DNA of 64,000 bases from Kitasatospora sp. DSM 101779 (GTDB lineage Bacteria; Actinomycetota; Actinomycetes; Streptomycetales; Streptomycetaceae): NCBI RefSeq assembly GCF_025655475.1, contig NZ_JAHTIK010000001.1:799622-863621 (forward strand), written 5' to 3'. The translations under genes and the position numbers were made by a program. Below the pieces are notes generated by a model, which saw only the letters and a list, made by a program, of their open reading frames with translations, made no database searches and had not been told where the DNA came from. Positions 24,524 through 33,709 of the stretch are shown piece after piece (the stretch's first letter is position 1; each line of letters begins with the position of its first letter).

Positions 24524-25243
24524 TCAGCGCTGTCCCGCCGGTTTCGGGCTCGGTGAGGCGGATCCCGCAGGCAGCGCGGAAAGTCCGCCGTAATTGACCA
24601 GACGGGTGTCCTCAAGCACCGTCATGTGGTCGAGGACCGTGGAATTCGCCACGGTCGCGAGATCCCGGACGGTGGAATTCTGGGTACTGGCGCGCACCTG
24701 CGCGACCACGGCGAAGACCTGGCCGTGGGCATTGCGCACGATGTTCGCGAAGAGCCTGTCGAACTCGGCGCCCTGGGCCGCGTCCAGCTGCTGCAACCAG
24801 CCCTTCTGCTGGTCGTTCGGCTCACTGGGGACGTCCATGCCCAGGGCCGCGGCCGCCTCCAGGTCGGCCCGGTCGAGCGCGGTGTGCCCGTCGACCAGGT
24901 GCTGGCCGGCGGTCTTGACCTCGGGCGTGCCGCCCTTGGCCAGGGCCATCCGGCCCGCGGGGATCTCCCAGAGTCCGGCCAGCCGGACCCGTTTGACGAA
25001 GTCCCGGTCGAGCGCCGTCAGCGGACCGGTCGCGGTCTGCGTCGTCGTTCCCGGGGTTGCCCCGCCCGCCTGGGGTGTCCGGTAGGAGCCCGCCGACTTC
25101 ACGACGGGGACCACCAGGGCCGTGACCGTGGACATCATGGCCACGATGATCGCGAGGGTGGCGAACGACCGCGGAAGGCGGCTCACCCTGGGCAGGCCGT
25201 ACACGCCTTTCTCGGATCCGCGTTTCTTCCTGGAAGATGACAT
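24524..25243 (-). CDS. Secreted/anchored DUF4142 protein
   Basis: A 239-residue protein with an N-terminal membrane segment (FATLAIIVAMMSTVTALVVPVV), then a ferritin-like four-helix DUF4142 domain. LTALDRDFVKRVRLAGLWEIPAGRMALAKGGTPEVKTAGQHLVDGH is the classic family opening and HMTVLEDTRLVNYG the end. Its metal status and function are not established. AGGAAA lies 5 nt before ATG 25243. It is first in the leftward run with DUF1996, 70 bp apart, so they may share a transcript. Confidence 0.87.
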   Translation of the reverse strand: MSSSRKKRGSEKGVYGLPRVSRLPRSFATLAIIVAMMSTVTALVVPVVKSAGSYRTPQAGGATPGTTTQTATGPLTALDRDFVKRVRLAGLWEIPAGRMALAKGGTPEVKTAGQHLVDGHTALDRADLEAAAALGMDVPSEPNDQQKGWLQQLDAAQGAEFDRLFANIVRNAHGQVFAVVAQVRASTQNSTVRDLATVANSTVLDHMTVLEDTRLVNYGGLSALPAGSASPSPKPAGQR

Positions 25244-25445
25244 CAATTTCCTATCACGCCGGAATGGGTGATCGCACCGGCCGCCGCCGGTATTCCTTTC
25301 GGACTTTCCCGGCGACCTCGGTGAAAACCCTACGGAACGCGGGGGCGGCCGTCGGATCATTCATCAACAATGGACAGGTTTTTCGAACGGCCGCGGATCC
25401 CGGTCGAAGGTCACGGAATCCCGGTGCGATCGGGGCGCGCAGCGC

Positions 25446-26216
25446 TCAGCGGCTGCTGCGGCGGACGTCCTGGCGGGCGCCGAACGTCCGGTGCGGGGGC
25501 AGTTCCTCCGCTCTGCGGCGCAGCCGGGCGCATTCGGCGGCCGTGCCGTGGATCTTCAGTGCCAACAGGATCTCGAAGCGGGCCTGCGAGGTGCGCAGGC
25601 TGCTGCCGAAGATCCGCTCCAGCTTGCGGAGCCGGTAACGCACGGTCTGCGGGTGGATGCGCAGCAGCACCGCCGCCTCGGTGGCGCCGCCGCCCTCCAG
25701 CCACGCGAGCAGGGTCTGCTCCATCCGTTCGCGCTGGCGCGGCGTCAGGTCGTTCAGCCGGCCGAGCCACTTGGCCGACAGGCGGCCGGCCAGCAGCGGG
25801 TCCTGGAGCAGGAGCACCTTGGCCAGGTGATCCTCGACGAAGAGGAGTTCGCCGTGGCCGTCCGGCCACTGCGGCCCCAGTGCGAGCAGGGTGCGGGCCC
25901 AGCGCAGGGACGCTCCGGCCTCGGACCGGGAGACCACCGGGCCGACCACGGCGGCCCGGCCCTGCAGCCAGCGGGTGAGGTTCCGGCGCATCCCCGGCGC
26001 GGGGTCGGGGATCAGCAGGTAGGGCTCGGGGCCGTGCAGGTAGGCGACGACCTTCGCGCTGGAGAGGCCCGGCGGGGGCGGTCCCGGTACGGCGGAGAGT
26101 GCCACCGCCTGGGCGACTCCGGGGCCGGCCTGCAGCTGGGGCTTGTCGGCGGGCGCGGACGGCCTGCGTCGGACGAGTTCGCCGCGGCCGCCGCCGGGCA
26201 GGGTCAGTGAATCCAC
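25446..26216 (-). CDS. PucR-type helix-turn-helix regulator (short form)
   Basis: A 256-residue regulator. The C-terminus has the PucR/CdaR HTH (EGGGATEAAVLLRIHPQTVRYRLRKLERIFGSSLRTSQARFEILLALKI), and the middle (VVGPVVSRSEAGASLRWARTLLA) matches the GGDEF-like domain before it. The larger N-terminal sensory domain found in most family members is missing. A strong GGAGGGAGG site 5 nt before GTG 26216 argues that this short form is real. It faces away from the LysR gene and may control the neighbouring secreted-protein genes. Confidence 0.8.
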   Translation of the reverse strand: MDSLTLPGGGRGELVRRRPSAPADKPQLQAGPGVAQAVALSAVPGPPPPGLSSAKVVAYLHGPEPYLLIPDPAPGMRRNLTRWLQGRAAVVGPVVSRSEAGASLRWARTLLALGPQWPDGHGELLFVEDHLAKVLLLQDPLLAGRLSAKWLGRLNDLTPRQRERMEQTLLAWLEGGGATEAAVLLRIHPQTVRYRLRKLERIFGSSLRTSQARFEILLALKIHGTAAECARLRRRAEELPPHRTFGARQDVRRSSR

Positions 26217-26729
26217 AGCGCCTCCCTCCACGGCCTGCCGGAGCTGCACCGAGGGGGGCGGTCGCCGGGCTTCGCGGTGTCGGCGCGGCGGCCGGACGGG
26301 GTGGGCGTCCTGTGCGCGGGGGCGCCGGACGGGCCGGGTGTCCGCCGCACGGATGCGTCGGACGGGGAATGCACTGCCGGTCGACCGCTGGGGCAAGCGT
26401 GCACCGGACCACCTCCCGGGGGAACTGCCGGCCACGGGCGGGCCGGTCACCGTGAGAAGAGGGCCGGATCGAGGTTTCGTCCCGCGCCTTTGCCAATCCT
26501 TTACTCTTTGCCGGATTCCGGTCCGGGCCGCGCCCCGGCGGCCGCCGGCCGGCCCGACTGCTCGTCAACCCGGTTGCGGCACACGGAGAACGGCCGCACA
26601 CGACCTGTTGATCTTGCAGGTGAACCGCCTGTGACACGGGCCCGGTGCACGGTACATTGCCGTACCGGCCGGGCCCGCGGGCTGCCGCGCCGGCCCCTGT
26701 GTCCCAACCCTCCGGACGCGAGCGAGGCC
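26217..26729. other. Divergent promoter region, PucR/LysR
   Basis: About 510 bp without a gene. CGGTAC-N6-GTACCG at 26650-26667 is a 6-bp perfect inverted repeat 65-80 bp before the LysR start and is a good candidate LysR-type operator. Nothing else was recognized. Confidence 0.5.
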
Positions 26730-26732
26730 ATG

Positions 26733-27638
26733 ATGCGACTGAACCTCAATCAACTGGCGGTTTTCGCGAAGGTCATCGAGTGCGGGGGATTCTCGGCCGC
26801 CGCACAGGTGCTGTTCCTGAGCCAGTCCTCCGTGTCGAAACAGGTGCAGAACCTGGAGATAGCCCTGCGGACGCAGCTGGTCGACCGCTCGGGCCCGAAG
26901 ATCCGGCCCACCCTGGCGGGCGAGGTCCTGCTGGCGCAGAGCAAGGAGGTGCTCGCCGTCGCGGACCACGCGGTCGAGGCCGTCCAGGCGGCCGCACTGC
27001 TGCGCACGGAACCCCTGGTCATCGGCAGTACGAGCACCGTCAGCGGCCTGTTCCTGCCATCGGTCCTGCGGGAGCTGCGGCGCCGCGAGCCGGCCGCCCA
27101 GTTCAGCCTCGCCATCGGCACCGCCGACCAGCTCGCCGAGGCCCTCGAGGAGGGCCGGACTGGCATCGGGCTGAGCGGCGGCCCGCTGCCGCCCGGCCGC
27201 TACCGGTCCGAGCGGCTCGCCGAGGACGACATGCTGCTGATCTGCCCGGCCGACCATCCGCTGGCGGGCCGGCCCGTCACCCCGTCCGACCTGTCGGGCG
27301 AGACCTTCCTGCTGCGCGAGTGCGGCTCCCGGACCCGCCGCCAGCTGGCCGACCTGCTGCACAGCTGGGAGCTGACCGGCACCCGCACCCTCGACCTGTG
27401 GGGCACCGAGGGCGTCAAGGAGGCCGCGCGGATAGGCCTCGGGGTCGGCCTGGTGCCGCGCCGTTCCGTCCAGCTGGAACTCCGGCACGGCGTGCTCGCC
27501 GAACTCGCGATCCGCCCGGCGCCCGAGCGCCGCGCCGTCGTCGCCAGCTGGACGCTGGCCCGCCCGCTCACCGCCTACGAGCAGCTGCTGCTCCCGCTCC
27601 TGCGCGAGGTCGCGGGGGCGACGGCCGAGGCGGCGTGA
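26733..27638 (+). CDS. LysR-family transcriptional regulator
   Basis: A 301-residue LTTR. The N-terminal winged HTH is LNQLAVFAKVIECGGFSAAAQVLFLSQSSVSKQVQNLEIALRTQLVDR, and residues 90-290 form the periplasmic-binding-like effector domain. Two ATGs occur in a row (26730, 26733); the second leaves better spacing from the GAGG at 26724-26727. The SVSKQVQNLE recognition helix is that of CysB/CbbR-like LTTRs, but the effector is unknown. Its nearest downstream gene is a broken agmatine deiminase on the other strand. Confidence 0.92.
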   Translation: MRLNLNQLAVFAKVIECGGFSAAAQVLFLSQSSVSKQVQNLEIALRTQLVDRSGPKIRPTLAGEVLLAQSKEVLAVADHAVEAVQAAALLRTEPLVIGSTSTVSGLFLPSVLRELRRREPAAQFSLAIGTADQLAEALEEGRTGIGLSGGPLPPGRYRSERLAEDDMLLICPADHPLAGRPVTPSDLSGETFLLRECGSRTRRQLADLLHSWELTGTRTLDLWGTEGVKEAARIGLGVGLVPRRSVQLELRHGVLAELAIRPAPERRAVVASWTLARPLTAYEQLLLPLLREVAGATAEAA

Positions 27639-27737
27639 CGGGCGGGGGCGCGGCCCCACGCCGACGGCGCGGGGCGATCTGCCGGCCGGGGACCGGGCGG
27701 CAGCGGATCGGGCGCCAGGGGACCGGGCACCAGAGGA

Positions 27738-28600
27738 TCAGACGACGGGCTGCTGCTGGGTGACGCAGTGGATGCCGCCGCCACCGGCGCCCAGGCAGTC
27801 GATGTCGAGCTGCACCACCGTGCGGCCGGGGAACATCCGCGCCAGGGTCGCCCTGGCCTCGGAGTCGGCCGAGGCGTCACCGAGCTGCGCGGAGATCACC
27901 GCGCCGTTGCAGACGTGGTAGTTGGCGTAGGCGGCGACGAAGTTGGGGCCGCTGGAGCGGATCTTGCAGTAGTCGGGTCCCTGTAGCTTGGTCACCGCGA
28001 TCGGGCGGCCGGCGACGGTCGTCGCGGTCGAGAGGATCCGGTACTGCTGGCGGACGTCGTCGGCCCAGGCGTCGGTGTCGGTGGCGAGCGACATCTGGCC
28101 CAGGCCCGAACCCGGGGTCAGGAAGCGCGAGGTCGCGTCGACACGGTCGTCGGTGATGTCCTGGCCGGCGATGCCCTTGAACCAGATCACCCTCGACGCG
28201 CCGTAGGCGGCGCACATCGCGGCCTCCAGCCGGGCCTGGCTCCGGCCGGGGTTGCGGTTGCTGTGGATGATGCTGCTGCGGGTGGCCATCAGGGTGCCGG
28301 CACCGTCCTGTTCGATGGCCCCGCCCTCCGCGACCAGGCCGGCCGCGGTGGAACGGGACGCCGACGTACGCGGCGATCCGCTGCGTGACCAGGGCGTCCT
28401 TGGCGTGGGTCTGCCGGCCGCCCCAGCCGTTTGCGGTGTGGCCCACATCCTCCATCGAACTGAAAATTCAGCCAAGACAACTCGGCCACCGATCCGCCGA
28501 TCTCCAGCCCCCGCGGGCACGGACAGCGGAAAACGCCGTCCGGGATCGGTGCCGACATGGCCGCCAGCAGCATTCACCGCATGCGGCCGGGAGGGGCCGC
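27738..28600 (-). pseudogene. Degraded agmatine deiminase/peptidylarginine-deiminase-like gene
   Basis: The C-terminal ~215 residues are intact in one frame: AGLVAEGGAIEQDGAGTLMATRSSIIHSNRNPGRS, then VIWFKGIAGQDITDDRVD and the catalytic-Cys motif GGGGIHCVTQQQ at the end. Upstream the homology jumps to a second frame (TANGWGGRQTHAKDALVTQRIAAYVGVP) and then to a third (AELSWLNFQFDG). About 130 N-terminal residues, including the start, are missing and replaced by the promoter of a truncated TetR gene. So there are at least two frameshifts plus a 5' truncation. The intact enzyme would hydrolyse agmatine or a related guanidine. Confidence 0.8.
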
Positions 28601-28662
28601 ACGCTGATTTTCCGGTCAGGAAATGACCCGGGCTCGGCTGGATCCGGGTGGAGTGGGCGCCC

Positions 28663-28983
28663 ATGTCGGACCGTCAAACAGCGATACTCAGGGCCGCGAC
28701 CCGCGTCATCGCACGGCGGGGCGTCCGCGGACTGCGCGTGGAGGAACTCGCCGCCGAGGCGGGGGTCTCGACGTCGCTGATCTACCACCACTTCGGCGAC
28801 CGCGCCGGGATCCTGCGCAGGACCCTGGAGTTCATCAGCGACCGGGCCGACCGCTACACCGCCGAGCGCCCGGGGGCGCTCGAACGGGCCCGTGCCCGGC
28901 TCAGCGGCCGAGCCGCGCCACCTCGACCTCGATCGCCTCGGCCATCAGCGCCCGCGCGTGGGCGAGCGGCAGGCTCCCGCTGA
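28663..28983 (+). pseudogene. Truncated TetR regulator (DNA-binding domain only)
   Basis: ATG 28663 (GGAG 9 nt upstream) starts a complete TetR N-terminal HTH (ILRAATRVIARRGVRGLRVEELAAEAGVSTSLIYHHFGDRAGILRRTLEFISDRADRY). Family similarity then stops, and a Pro/Arg/Ala tail is read from DNA antisense to the end of the neighbouring intact TetR gene. The HTH is about 80% identical to that of the facing gene, so it is a truncated inverted copy. As a free DNA-binding domain it could still compete for the operator, but it lacks the dimerization and ligand domain. Confidence 0.75.
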
Positions 28984-29482
28984 GCCAGCGCATGCTCAGA
29001 CCCTCCAGCAGCGCGGTCAGCCGCTCGGCCGCCGAGGCCAGCGCGGTGGCGGGAGTCATCGGCCGCACCCGGCCCAGCAGCTCGGCGATCTCCTGCACCC
29101 AGACCAGGGTCGCCCTGGCCAGGTCCTCACGCAGCGCGTCGTCGAAGACCGCGCTCGCCCTCAGCTCGCCCCAGGCCGTGCTGTTCTCCCGCACCTCGGC
29201 CGAGTCCTGCAGCTCCAGCAGCAGCGTGTGGTCGAGGTCCTCGCGGGGGCTGAGCGGCGGTGCGTCGGGGTCGCGCTCCGTCGTGTAGCGCTCCGCCCGG
29301 TCGTTGATGAACTCGAGCGTCTGGCGGAGGATCCCGGTGCGGTCCTTGAAATGGTAGTAGATCAGCGCGGTGGACACGCCGGCCTCCGCCGCGAGTTCCT
29401 CGACCCGCAGCCCGCGGACACCGCGCCTCGCGATCACCCGCGCGGCTGCTTCCAGGATTGATGTTCTACGAGGACTGGCCAC
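28901..29482 (-). CDS. TetR/AcrR-family transcriptional regulator
   Basis: A 193-residue repressor. The N-terminal HTH (ILEAAARVIARRGVRGLRVEELAAEAGVSTALIYYHFKDRTGILRQTLEF) is followed by a normal-length helical ligand/dimer domain ending in LMAEAIEVEVARLGR. It appears leaderless: TAGGGT lies 7-8 nt before GTG 29482 with CTGACC 16 nt further up. A perfect 8-bp inverted repeat overlaps this -35, so autorepression is expected. No obvious partner gene survives except the diverging copper operon 300 bp away. Confidence 0.9.
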   Translation of the reverse strand: MASPRRTSILEAAARVIARRGVRGLRVEELAAEAGVSTALIYYHFKDRTGILRQTLEFINDRAERYTTERDPDAPPLSPREDLDHTLLLELQDSAEVRENSTAWGELRASAVFDDALREDLARATLVWVQEIAELLGRVRPMTPATALASAAERLTALLEGLSMRWLSGSLPLAHARALMAEAIEVEVARLGR

Positions 29483-29788
29483 GGTCGACCACCCTACTCG
29501 GCGGGACGCCCTGGTCAGCACATCTGCTGACCTTCTCATCAGCCATCGGATTCGCCTAATGTACCGACGTCGAGCTGCAGCTTCGTCGTGACAGCAGCCG
29601 GCGGTCCGAGCCGGTCCGCCCCGGGCGACGGCACTGAGTGGCCGGAGCGGCCACACATCCTGACCTATTCTTCAAACCGCCCGGCCCGGCTGCCACCGCC
29701 CCACCCGTCGCCCGCCCGTCCCCGAACCCGCCGGCGGGATCCGAGCGGACCCGGGAACTCACGGCCTCCCCGCGCCGACTGCTGAGGT
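29483..29788. other. Intergenic region between TetR and copper operon
   Basis: 306 bp. It holds the TetR promoter and palindrome. Nearer the copper operon, GTGGCC-N5-GGCCAC (29638-29654) is followed by TATTCT at 29666-29671, a possible -10 for the rightward genes. No CsoR- or CueR-like operator was recognized. Confidence 0.45.
29513..29532. promoter_or_regulatory. TetR operator palindrome
   Basis: GGTCAGCA-CATC-TGCTGACC is a perfect 8-bp inverted repeat with a 4-bp centre. It overlaps the predicted -35 (CTGACC) of the TetR gene, the usual position for an autorepressor site. Confidence 0.7.
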
Positions 29789-29995
29789 GTGGAGACAACG
29801 GAGCCGGACACCCGGCCGCATCGTGTTCTGACGGGCTTCGTGCTGCTGCTCGTCCTCGTGTTCGGCGGGGCGTTCGCCCTGGGCCGGGCCGTCGGCCCGG
29901 TGGCACCGGGGCTGCGGCCCGCCACCGGCGGCACGCCCGGCACCGGTCACCCGGGCGACGGCATGCCGGGCCATGTGATGGGGGCGGCCCGGTGA
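29789..29995 (+). CDS. Small membrane protein upstream of the copper ATPase
   Basis: A 68-residue protein from GTG 29789: one membrane helix ([24 protein letters not shown]), then an outside tail containing [13 protein letters not shown], where spaced His and Met residues could bind copper. It overlaps the ATPase start by 4 bp (GTGA), so it is translationally coupled. Similar single-helix proteins precede copper ATPases in other actinomycetes. A role in handing Cu(I) to or from the pump is inferred only from position and composition. Confidence 0.7.
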   Translation: METTEPDTRPHRVLTGFVLLLVLVFGGAFALGRAVGPVAPGLRPATGGTPGTGHPGDGMPGHVMGAAR

Positions 29996-32214
29996 GCACC
30001 GCGACCGACCGGGTGGTCACCGACCTGACCGTGGGCGGCATGACCTGCGCCGCCTGCGTCGGCCGGGTCGAGAAGCGGCTGGCCCGGATCGACGGCGTGA
30101 CGGCGTCGGTGAACCTCGCCACCGGCCGTGCACGGGTCGTCCATCCGGCCGAGGTCCCGCCCGCCGACCTGGTCGCCGCGGTCGAGCGCGCCGGCTACAC
30201 CGCCGCCCCCGTCCCCGACGGGCCGGCCGGGGCCGTCCCTGCGGAGGAGGCCGAAGGACGGCTCCGACCGGCCGTCACGGCCGCGCTTGCCGCGCCGGTG
30301 CTGACCGTGTCGATGGCGCCCGGGCTGCAGTTCCCGGCCTGGCAGTGGGTCTGCTTCCTGCTGGCCGTGCCGGTGGTGACCTGGGGCGCGTACGGGTTCC
30401 ACCGGCGGGCCTGGCACAACCTGCGGCAGGCGACGGCCACCATGGACACCCTGGTGAGCCTGGGTGTCCTGGCCTCCTTCGGCTGGTCCGCGTACGCGCT
30501 GTTCCTCGGCGGCGCCGGCGCGGCCGACATGCGGATGCCGTTCTCGCTCACCGCGGACACCGGTGGCGCCGCCCACGTGTACCTGGAGGCGGCGGTCGGC
30601 GTGCCGCTGTTCGTGCTGTGCGGCCGCTTCCTGGAGGGCCGGGCCCGCCGCCGCGGCGGATCTGCGCTGCGGGCGCTCGCCGAGCTCGGCGCCAAGGAGG
30701 TCTGCGTCCGCGAGGCGGGCGTCGAACGGCTCGTCCCGGTGCGGCAGTTGCTGCCCGGCCAGGAGTTCGTCGTACGGCCCGGCGAGAAGGTCGCCACGGA
30801 CGGTGTGGTCGTCGGGGGCCGCTCGGCGCTGGACGCGAGCCTGCTCACCGGCGAGAGCGTGCCGGTGGAGGTCGGCCCGGGCGACCGGGTCACCGGCGCC
30901 ACGGTCAACGTCGGCGGGGTGCTGGTGGTTCGCGCGACGGCGGTCGGGGCGGACACGCAGCTCGCCCGGATCACCGCCCTGGTGACCGAGGCCCAGGCGG
31001 GCAAGGCACGGGCGCAGCGGGTGGCCGACGCGGTCGCCGGCGGGTTCGTGCCGTGCGTGCTGGCGGTGGCCGCCTGTGTGCTGGGCTTCTGGCTGGGCGC
31101 GGGTGGCGATCCGCAGGCCGCGGTCACGGCGGCGGTGGCGGTGCTGGTGGTGGCGTGTCCCTGTGCGCTCGGGCTGGCGACACCGACGGCCCTGCTGGCC
31201 GCGACCGGCCGGGGTGCCGAGTTGGGCGTGCTGGTGCGCGGGCCCGAGGTGCTGGAGGGCCTGCGCCGGATCGACACGGTGGTGCTCGACAAGACCGGCA
31301 CCCTGACCACCGGGCGGATGGAGCTGGTGGAGGTCGCCGCGGCGCCGGACGCCGACGAGGCGGAGGTGCTGCGGCTGGCCGGGGCGGTCGAGGACCGCTC
31401 GGAGCATCCGATCGGGCGGGCGGTGGCCGCAGCGGCCCGGTTGCGCGGCGGGGCGGACCTGCCTGCGGTCGACGGGTTCGCGGCGACGGCGGGCCTCGGT
31501 GTCCGAGGGACGGTCGGGGGCCGGCGGGTGCGGGTCGTCCGCCCCGACCGCGCGCCGGGTCTGCCGGGACGCCTGCGCCGGGCGCTCGCCCGGGCCGAGT
31601 CGGACGGGCGGACGGCCGTGGTGGTGGAGCTCGACGGACGGGCGGCGGCCGTCCTGACGGTGGGCGACACGGTACGGCCTGGCAGTTGGCGGACGGTGCG
31701 GCGGCTGCGCGGTCTGGGGCTGGAGCCGGTGCTGCTCACCGGTGACCGGCCGGGCCCGGCCCGGGCCGTGGCGGCCGGGTTGGGCATCACCGTGGTGCAC
31801 GCCGCGGCCTCGCCGGAGCGCAAGGCCGAGGTCGTCGCCGAGCTGCGGGCGGCCGGGCGGTGCGTGGCGATGGTCGGCGACGGCGTCAACGACGCGGTGG
31901 CGCTGGCCTCGGCCGACCTGGGCGTCGCGCTTGCGGGCGGCACGGACGCGGCGATCGGTGCGGCGGGGCTGACGTTGGTGCGCGGGGACATCGAGTCCCT
32001 GGTCGTCGCGGTGCGGCTGGCCCGGCGCACCATGGCGACGATCCGCACCAACCTGGTCTGGGCGTTCGGCTACAACGCCGTCCTGCTGCCGATGGCGGCC
32101 CTGGGCCTGTTGAATCCGATGCTCGCGGCGGTCGCGATGTCGGCGAGTTCGCTGCTGGTGGTCGCCAACAGTCTGCGGCTGCGCACCTGGCGGCCCGCGC
32201 GGGGTGTCCGGTGA
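29992..32214 (+). CDS. copA: Copper-exporting P1B-type ATPase
   Basis: A 740-residue heavy-metal ATPase. The N-terminal metal-binding domain has GGMTCAAC (Cys 19, 22). Two helices precede the actuator domain with LLTGES. The membrane metal site CPC is at 389-391, the phosphorylation motif DKTGT starts at Asp 433, the nucleotide-domain SEHPIG has His 472, and the hinge GDGVND starts at 629. The CPC plus downstream YN and MS motifs ([22 protein letters not shown]) are those of Cu+ exporters. It is coupled at both ends, to the small membrane protein and the PCu(A)C-like gene. Confidence 0.95.
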   Translation: MSTATDRVVTDLTVGGMTCAACVGRVEKRLARIDGVTASVNLATGRARVVHPAEVPPADLVAAVERAGYTAAPVPDGPAGAVPAEEAEGRLRPAVTAALAAPVLTVSMAPGLQFPAWQWVCFLLAVPVVTWGAYGFHRRAWHNLRQATATMDTLVSLGVLASFGWSAYALFLGGAGAADMRMPFSLTADTGGAAHVYLEAAVGVPLFVLCGRFLEGRARRRGGSALRALAELGAKEVCVREAGVERLVPVRQLLPGQEFVVRPGEKVATDGVVVGGRSALDASLLTGESVPVEVGPGDRVTGATVNVGGVLVVRATAVGADTQLARITALVTEAQAGKARAQRVADAVAGGFVPCVLAVAACVLGFWLGAGGDPQAAVTAAVAVLVVACPCALGLATPTALLAATGRGAELGVLVRGPEVLEGLRRIDTVVLDKTGTLTTGRMELVEVAAAPDADEAEVLRLAGAVEDRSEHPIGRAVAAAARLRGGADLPAVDGFAATAGLGVRGTVGGRRVRVVRPDRAPGLPGRLRRALARAESDGRTAVVVELDGRAAAVLTVGDTVRPGSWRTVRRLRGLGLEPVLLTGDRPGPARAVAAGLGITVVHAAASPERKAEVVAELRAAGRCVAMVGDGVNDAVALASADLGVALAGGTDAAIGAAGLTLVRGDIESLVVAVRLARRTMATIRTNLVWAFGYNAVLLPMAALGLLNPMLAAVAMSASSLLVVANSLRLRTWRPARGVR

Positions 32215-32678
32215 ACCGGGCGGCGGCGCTCCCGCCGGCGGCCGCGGCGACGGCGGCGCTGGCGCTGCTGTGCGGCTGGGCCTCCTTCGGCCGGGCGGGG
32301 CGGCCGGAGCCGGTCGCCGCCGGTGAGGGCCGGATCCTGGTCTCGGCGACGGGCACGGCGACGGCTGCGTTCTTCGTGCTGCGCAATGCCGGCGACGTGC
32401 CCGACGAACTGACGGGGGCGAGCTGGGGGCCGGCGGGCCGGGTGGTGCTGAAGCGGCACGTGCACCGTGGGGCGACCGGCAGTTGGGAACCGGCGGCGGG
32501 GCTGCCCGTACCTGCCCGGGCCGAGGTGCGGATGTCCCCCGAGGGTGTCGACCTGCTGGTCGTCCGCCCGCCGGCCCTGCGCGCCGGGGAGCAGGTGGAG
32601 TTCACCCTGCACTTCCGCCGCGGCCCGGACGTCAGGGTCCGGGCCGTGGCGGTCCCGCCGGGCTCCGCCGGGAGGTGA
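32211..32678 (+). CDS. PCu(A)C-like exported protein
   Basis: A 155-residue protein with an N-terminal membrane segment and a cupredoxin-like domain of the PCu(A)C copper chaperone family: [29 protein letters not shown], then [21 protein letters not shown] and VEFTLHF. The family Cu(I) site needs a Met and a C-terminal HxM; here that position reads VDLLVV, so His and Met are lost, while an HVH pair remains in the middle. Copper binding by the classic site is therefore doubtful. GTG 32211 overlaps the copA stop (GTGA), so it belongs to the copper operon. Confidence 0.75.
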   Translation: MNRAAALPPAAAATAALALLCGWASFGRAGRPEPVAAGEGRILVSATGTATAAFFVLRNAGDVPDELTGASWGPAGRVVLKRHVHRGATGSWEPAAGLPVPARAEVRMSPEGVDLLVVRPPALRAGEQVEFTLHFRRGPDVRVRAVAVPPGSAGR

Positions 32679-32692
32679 CCGGCGGCGGAGGG

Positions 32693-33577
32693 TCAGGCGT
32701 CCAGGGGCTTCCAGGCCGGGCCGTCGCCGTCCTGCCGGACGTGTCCGAACACCACGTCGGCGAAGTGGACGCCGAACCCGATCGTGTCCGGCTCGGCGAG
32801 TTCGGCGACGAGCCGGCGGCGGTGCTCGGCGGTCCGGGCGAGGTCGTGGTCGAAGGCTGCGGACCACTCCGGGTGGTCGATCTGGATCGGCGAGTGCACG
32901 GCGTCGCCGAAGGCGATCAGGCGGCGTCCGCCGCCGGTGATGACGTACTCGGCGTGCCCGGGGGTGTGGCCGGGGGTGATCCTCGCGCGGACGCCGGGGA
33001 AGACCTCCTGCCCGTCGCCGATCGTCCGGACGTGCGGTGCGAGGGCGGCGACCTGTTCGGCCGCGCCCTGGGCCTCCAGCAGGTCCCGCCCCTCCCACTC
33101 CGGTCCGGAGACCAGGTGGTCCGCGTGGGCGAAGACGGGCCGGTCGCCGCCGGGGACGACGTGGCAGGCCCAGCCGAGGTGGTCGGAGTGCAGGTGGGTG
33201 AAGGCCACCGCCTCGATGTCCTGCGGTACGCGGCCGAGTTCGGCGAGGTTGTGCAGCAGGGCGCCGCCGTGGATGACGTCGAGCGGGCCGTCCGGGGCCG
33301 CCAGCGTCTGCGGGCCGAAGCCCGTGTCGATCAGCAGCGCGCGGCCGCCGTGCTCCACCAGCAGACCGCCGACGCTGCCCACGAGGCGGCCGGCGGCGTC
33401 CAGGTACTCCGGGTGCGCGGCCCACACCTCGGCGGTGCTGTCCGGGAGAAGCTGCAGCGGCCTGAGCCGCACGTCGCCGTCCGGCAGGTACGTCACCGTG
33501 GTGTCGCCCAGCCGGATCGACCGGATTCCCGCCGGCCGGTTGAGTCGTCCGTCCTGAGCTGCCGTCACGTCGAGCAT
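32693..33577 (-). CDS. MBL-fold metallo-hydrolase
   Basis: A 294-residue metallo-beta-lactamase-fold enzyme. The zinc motif is THLHSDHLGW (His 128, His 130, Asp 132, His 133); GHTPGHAEY and AFGDAVHS supply further ligands. The layout matches the AttM/lactonase-like group of soluble hydrolases, but the substrate is not evident. GGGAGG lies 6-7 nt before ATG 33577. It diverges from a MarR regulator over an AT-rich 130-bp spacer, so it is the likely regulated gene. Confidence 0.9.
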   Translation of the reverse strand: MLDVTAAQDGRLNRPAGIRSIRLGDTTVTYLPDGDVRLRPLQLLPDSTAEVWAAHPEYLDAAGRLVGSVGGLLVEHGGRALLIDTGFGPQTLAAPDGPLDVIHGGALLHNLAELGRVPQDIEAVAFTHLHSDHLGWACHVVPGGDRPVFAHADHLVSGPEWEGRDLLEAQGAAEQVAALAPHVRTIGDGQEVFPGVRARITPGHTPGHAEYVITGGGRRLIAFGDAVHSPIQIDHPEWSAAFDHDLARTAEHRRRLVAELAEPDTIGFGVHFADVVFGHVRQDGDGPAWKPLDA

Positions 33578-33650
33578 GAGTCGCCTCCCATGAATGGTCG
33601 TCAGAGGCACGCCGCGGTGGGCCGCGGCGGCGACGCCCACCATATGCATC

Positions 33651-33703
33651 AAGTTCAAATCATTCAAGTTGCAAATATTTGGATCGGGAGGATTTGCTAG
33701 GCT
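33651..33703. promoter_or_regulatory. MarR/MBL divergent operator-promoter region
   Basis: An unusually AT-rich island for this genome. It has two TCAAGTT repeats (33649-33655, 33664-33670) and the 10-bp palindrome CAAATATTTG (33672-33681). TAGGCT at 33698-33703 lies 6 nt before the MarR ATG, so that transcript is probably leaderless. MarR proteins bind such AT-rich palindromes. Confidence 0.6.
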
Positions 33704-33709
33704 GGGCGC

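Noticed and set aside
28663-29482. Inverted TetR copies considered as terminal repeats of a transposon
   Set aside because: They encode HTH domains, no transposase lies between or beside them, and no target duplication is visible.
29483-29788. CsoR or CueR operator for the copper operon
   Set aside because: No suitable C/G-tract dyad or MerR-spaced promoter was found; only a GTGGCC/GGCCAC dyad is present.
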